Shown here piece by piece: positions 5,452 to 5,846 of a stretch of 5,846 nt of DNA (within the stretch, counting starts at the first letter, position 1; each line of letters opens with the position of its first letter). Made by a program: the position numbers and the translations under genes. Source of the stretch: Pseudomonadota bacterium. GTDB taxonomy: Bacteria > Pseudomonadota > Gammaproteobacteria > Burkholderiales > Burkholderiaceae. The stretch spans positions 1 through 5,846 of the forward strand of contig JAJXUC010000196.1 of assembly GCA_021783435.1 (NCBI GenBank), in the 5' to 3' direction. The notes below the pieces were generated by a model that saw only the letters and a program-made list of their open reading frames with translations, was not told where the DNA came from and made no database searches.

Positions 5452-5846
5452 TCAGCGACGGGTACCTTGTTGGGGCTTGCTGGTCCGTGTTCGCGCCTGA
5501 GGCGAACGCATTGTCACAAATGTCGTCAACCGATCCAATGAGGCCTGCAGGCCCAGGGCCTGAGCGCGAGCCGCCGCTGCGTCCGCAGCGCTCGCATCGC
5601 GCAGCGCGCTGATCTCGACGACACGTTCGCGCGCGATGCTCAGCTCGGTCGTGGCCGCAGCCAGTTGCGAACTCAAGGTCGCTTCGCGGTGACGCGCCTC
5701 CGCAATCTGTCGGCGCGTTCGTTCCTCAGTTGCAGCGATCTCATGCAGCATGGCATCCAGGCGCTTGAGCAGGGAGTCAGCCTGGCGTTCGGCCTTCGCG
5801 CGCGTCGTGCGTTCCCGTTCCAGTTCCAGCGCCACGCGACGATCGG
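5452..5846 (-). CDS. KfrA-like coiled-coil DNA-binding protein, C-terminal part (runs off right edge)
   Basis: The minus-strand frame ends at TGA 5454-5452 and is open to the window edge, giving 130 residues of C-terminal sequence. The GTG at 5835-5833 is in frame but the frame continues through it (D-R-R before it), so it is probably internal. The visible part is almost entirely Glu/Arg/Ala/Gln-rich with heptad-like spacing: L-E-L-E-R-E-R, then E-R-Q-A-D-S-L-L-K-R-L, E-E-R-T-R-R-Q-I, and A-D-A-A-A-A-R-A-Q-A-L. This is a long alpha-helical coiled coil, and it ends in a basic, Gln-containing tail (S-K-P-Q-Q-G-T-R-R). This matches the C-terminal stalk of KfrA-type proteins, plasmid and integrative-element regulators with an N-terminal helix-turn-helix and a long coiled coil. 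The DNA-binding domain lies outside the window, so any other coiled-coil protein remains possible. It is convergent with the genes to its left. Confidence 0.6.
   Translation of the reverse strand, partial: DRRVALELERERTTRAKAERQADSLLKRLDAMLHEIAATEERTRRQIAEARHREATLSSQLAAATTELSIARERVVEISALRDASAADAAAARAQALGLQASLDRLTTFVTMRSPQARTRTSKPQQGTRR

Noticed and set aside
1..5846. CRISPR array, tRNA, rRNA or riboswitch
   Set aside because: I read both strands for regularly spaced repeats and cloverleaf-like segments and saw none; nearly all of the window is coding.

Overview
The window is GC-rich with dense, overlapping coding. This fits a high-GC proteobacterium, most likely beta- or gammaproteobacterial, but nothing here fixes the genus. 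The gene mix is accessory: a chromate-resistance operon, a transposase-subunit-like gene, a KfrA-type coiled-coil gene and a broken gene. That suggests an integrative element, plasmid or genomic island rather than core chromosome.

Layout, left to right. (1) 1-614, minus strand: the N-terminal 204 residues of a protein I read as TnsA-like (the endonuclease subunit of Tn7-type transposases), running off the left edge. (2) 615-773: a short non-coding junction with an 8-bp perfect hairpin. (3) 774-1181, minus strand: a secreted YVTN/YncE-type beta-propeller gene with signal peptide, stopping after 135 residues when the family is usually about 300 or more. (4) 1182-1237: a compact divergent regulatory region with a 7-bp inverted repeat. 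(5) 1238-3621, plus strand: chrB (chromate-responsive regulator) and chrA (long-chain chromate efflux pump), coupled by a 4-bp ATGA overlap. (6) 3622-3730: a spacer that looks like the 3' remnant of a lost gene. (7) 3731-5008: a 425-residue MFS transporter with a GTG start. (8) 5054-5368: a small putative exported protein with five cysteines. (9) 5452-end, minus strand: the C-terminal part of a coiled-coil, KfrA-like protein.

How they work together: ChrB probably represses its own promoter, and chromate relieves this to give ChrA, which expels chromate from the cytoplasm. The MFS gene is co-oriented and may be cotranscribed, but its substrate is unknown. The beta-propeller gene shares the ChrB promoter region divergently. 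Its truncation faces the TnsA-like gene, so the simplest model is that a Tn7-like element, or a deletion beside one, cut it. No wholly new system is evident. The points most worth checking are the junction at about 615-800, the post-chrA remnant and the small exported protein.
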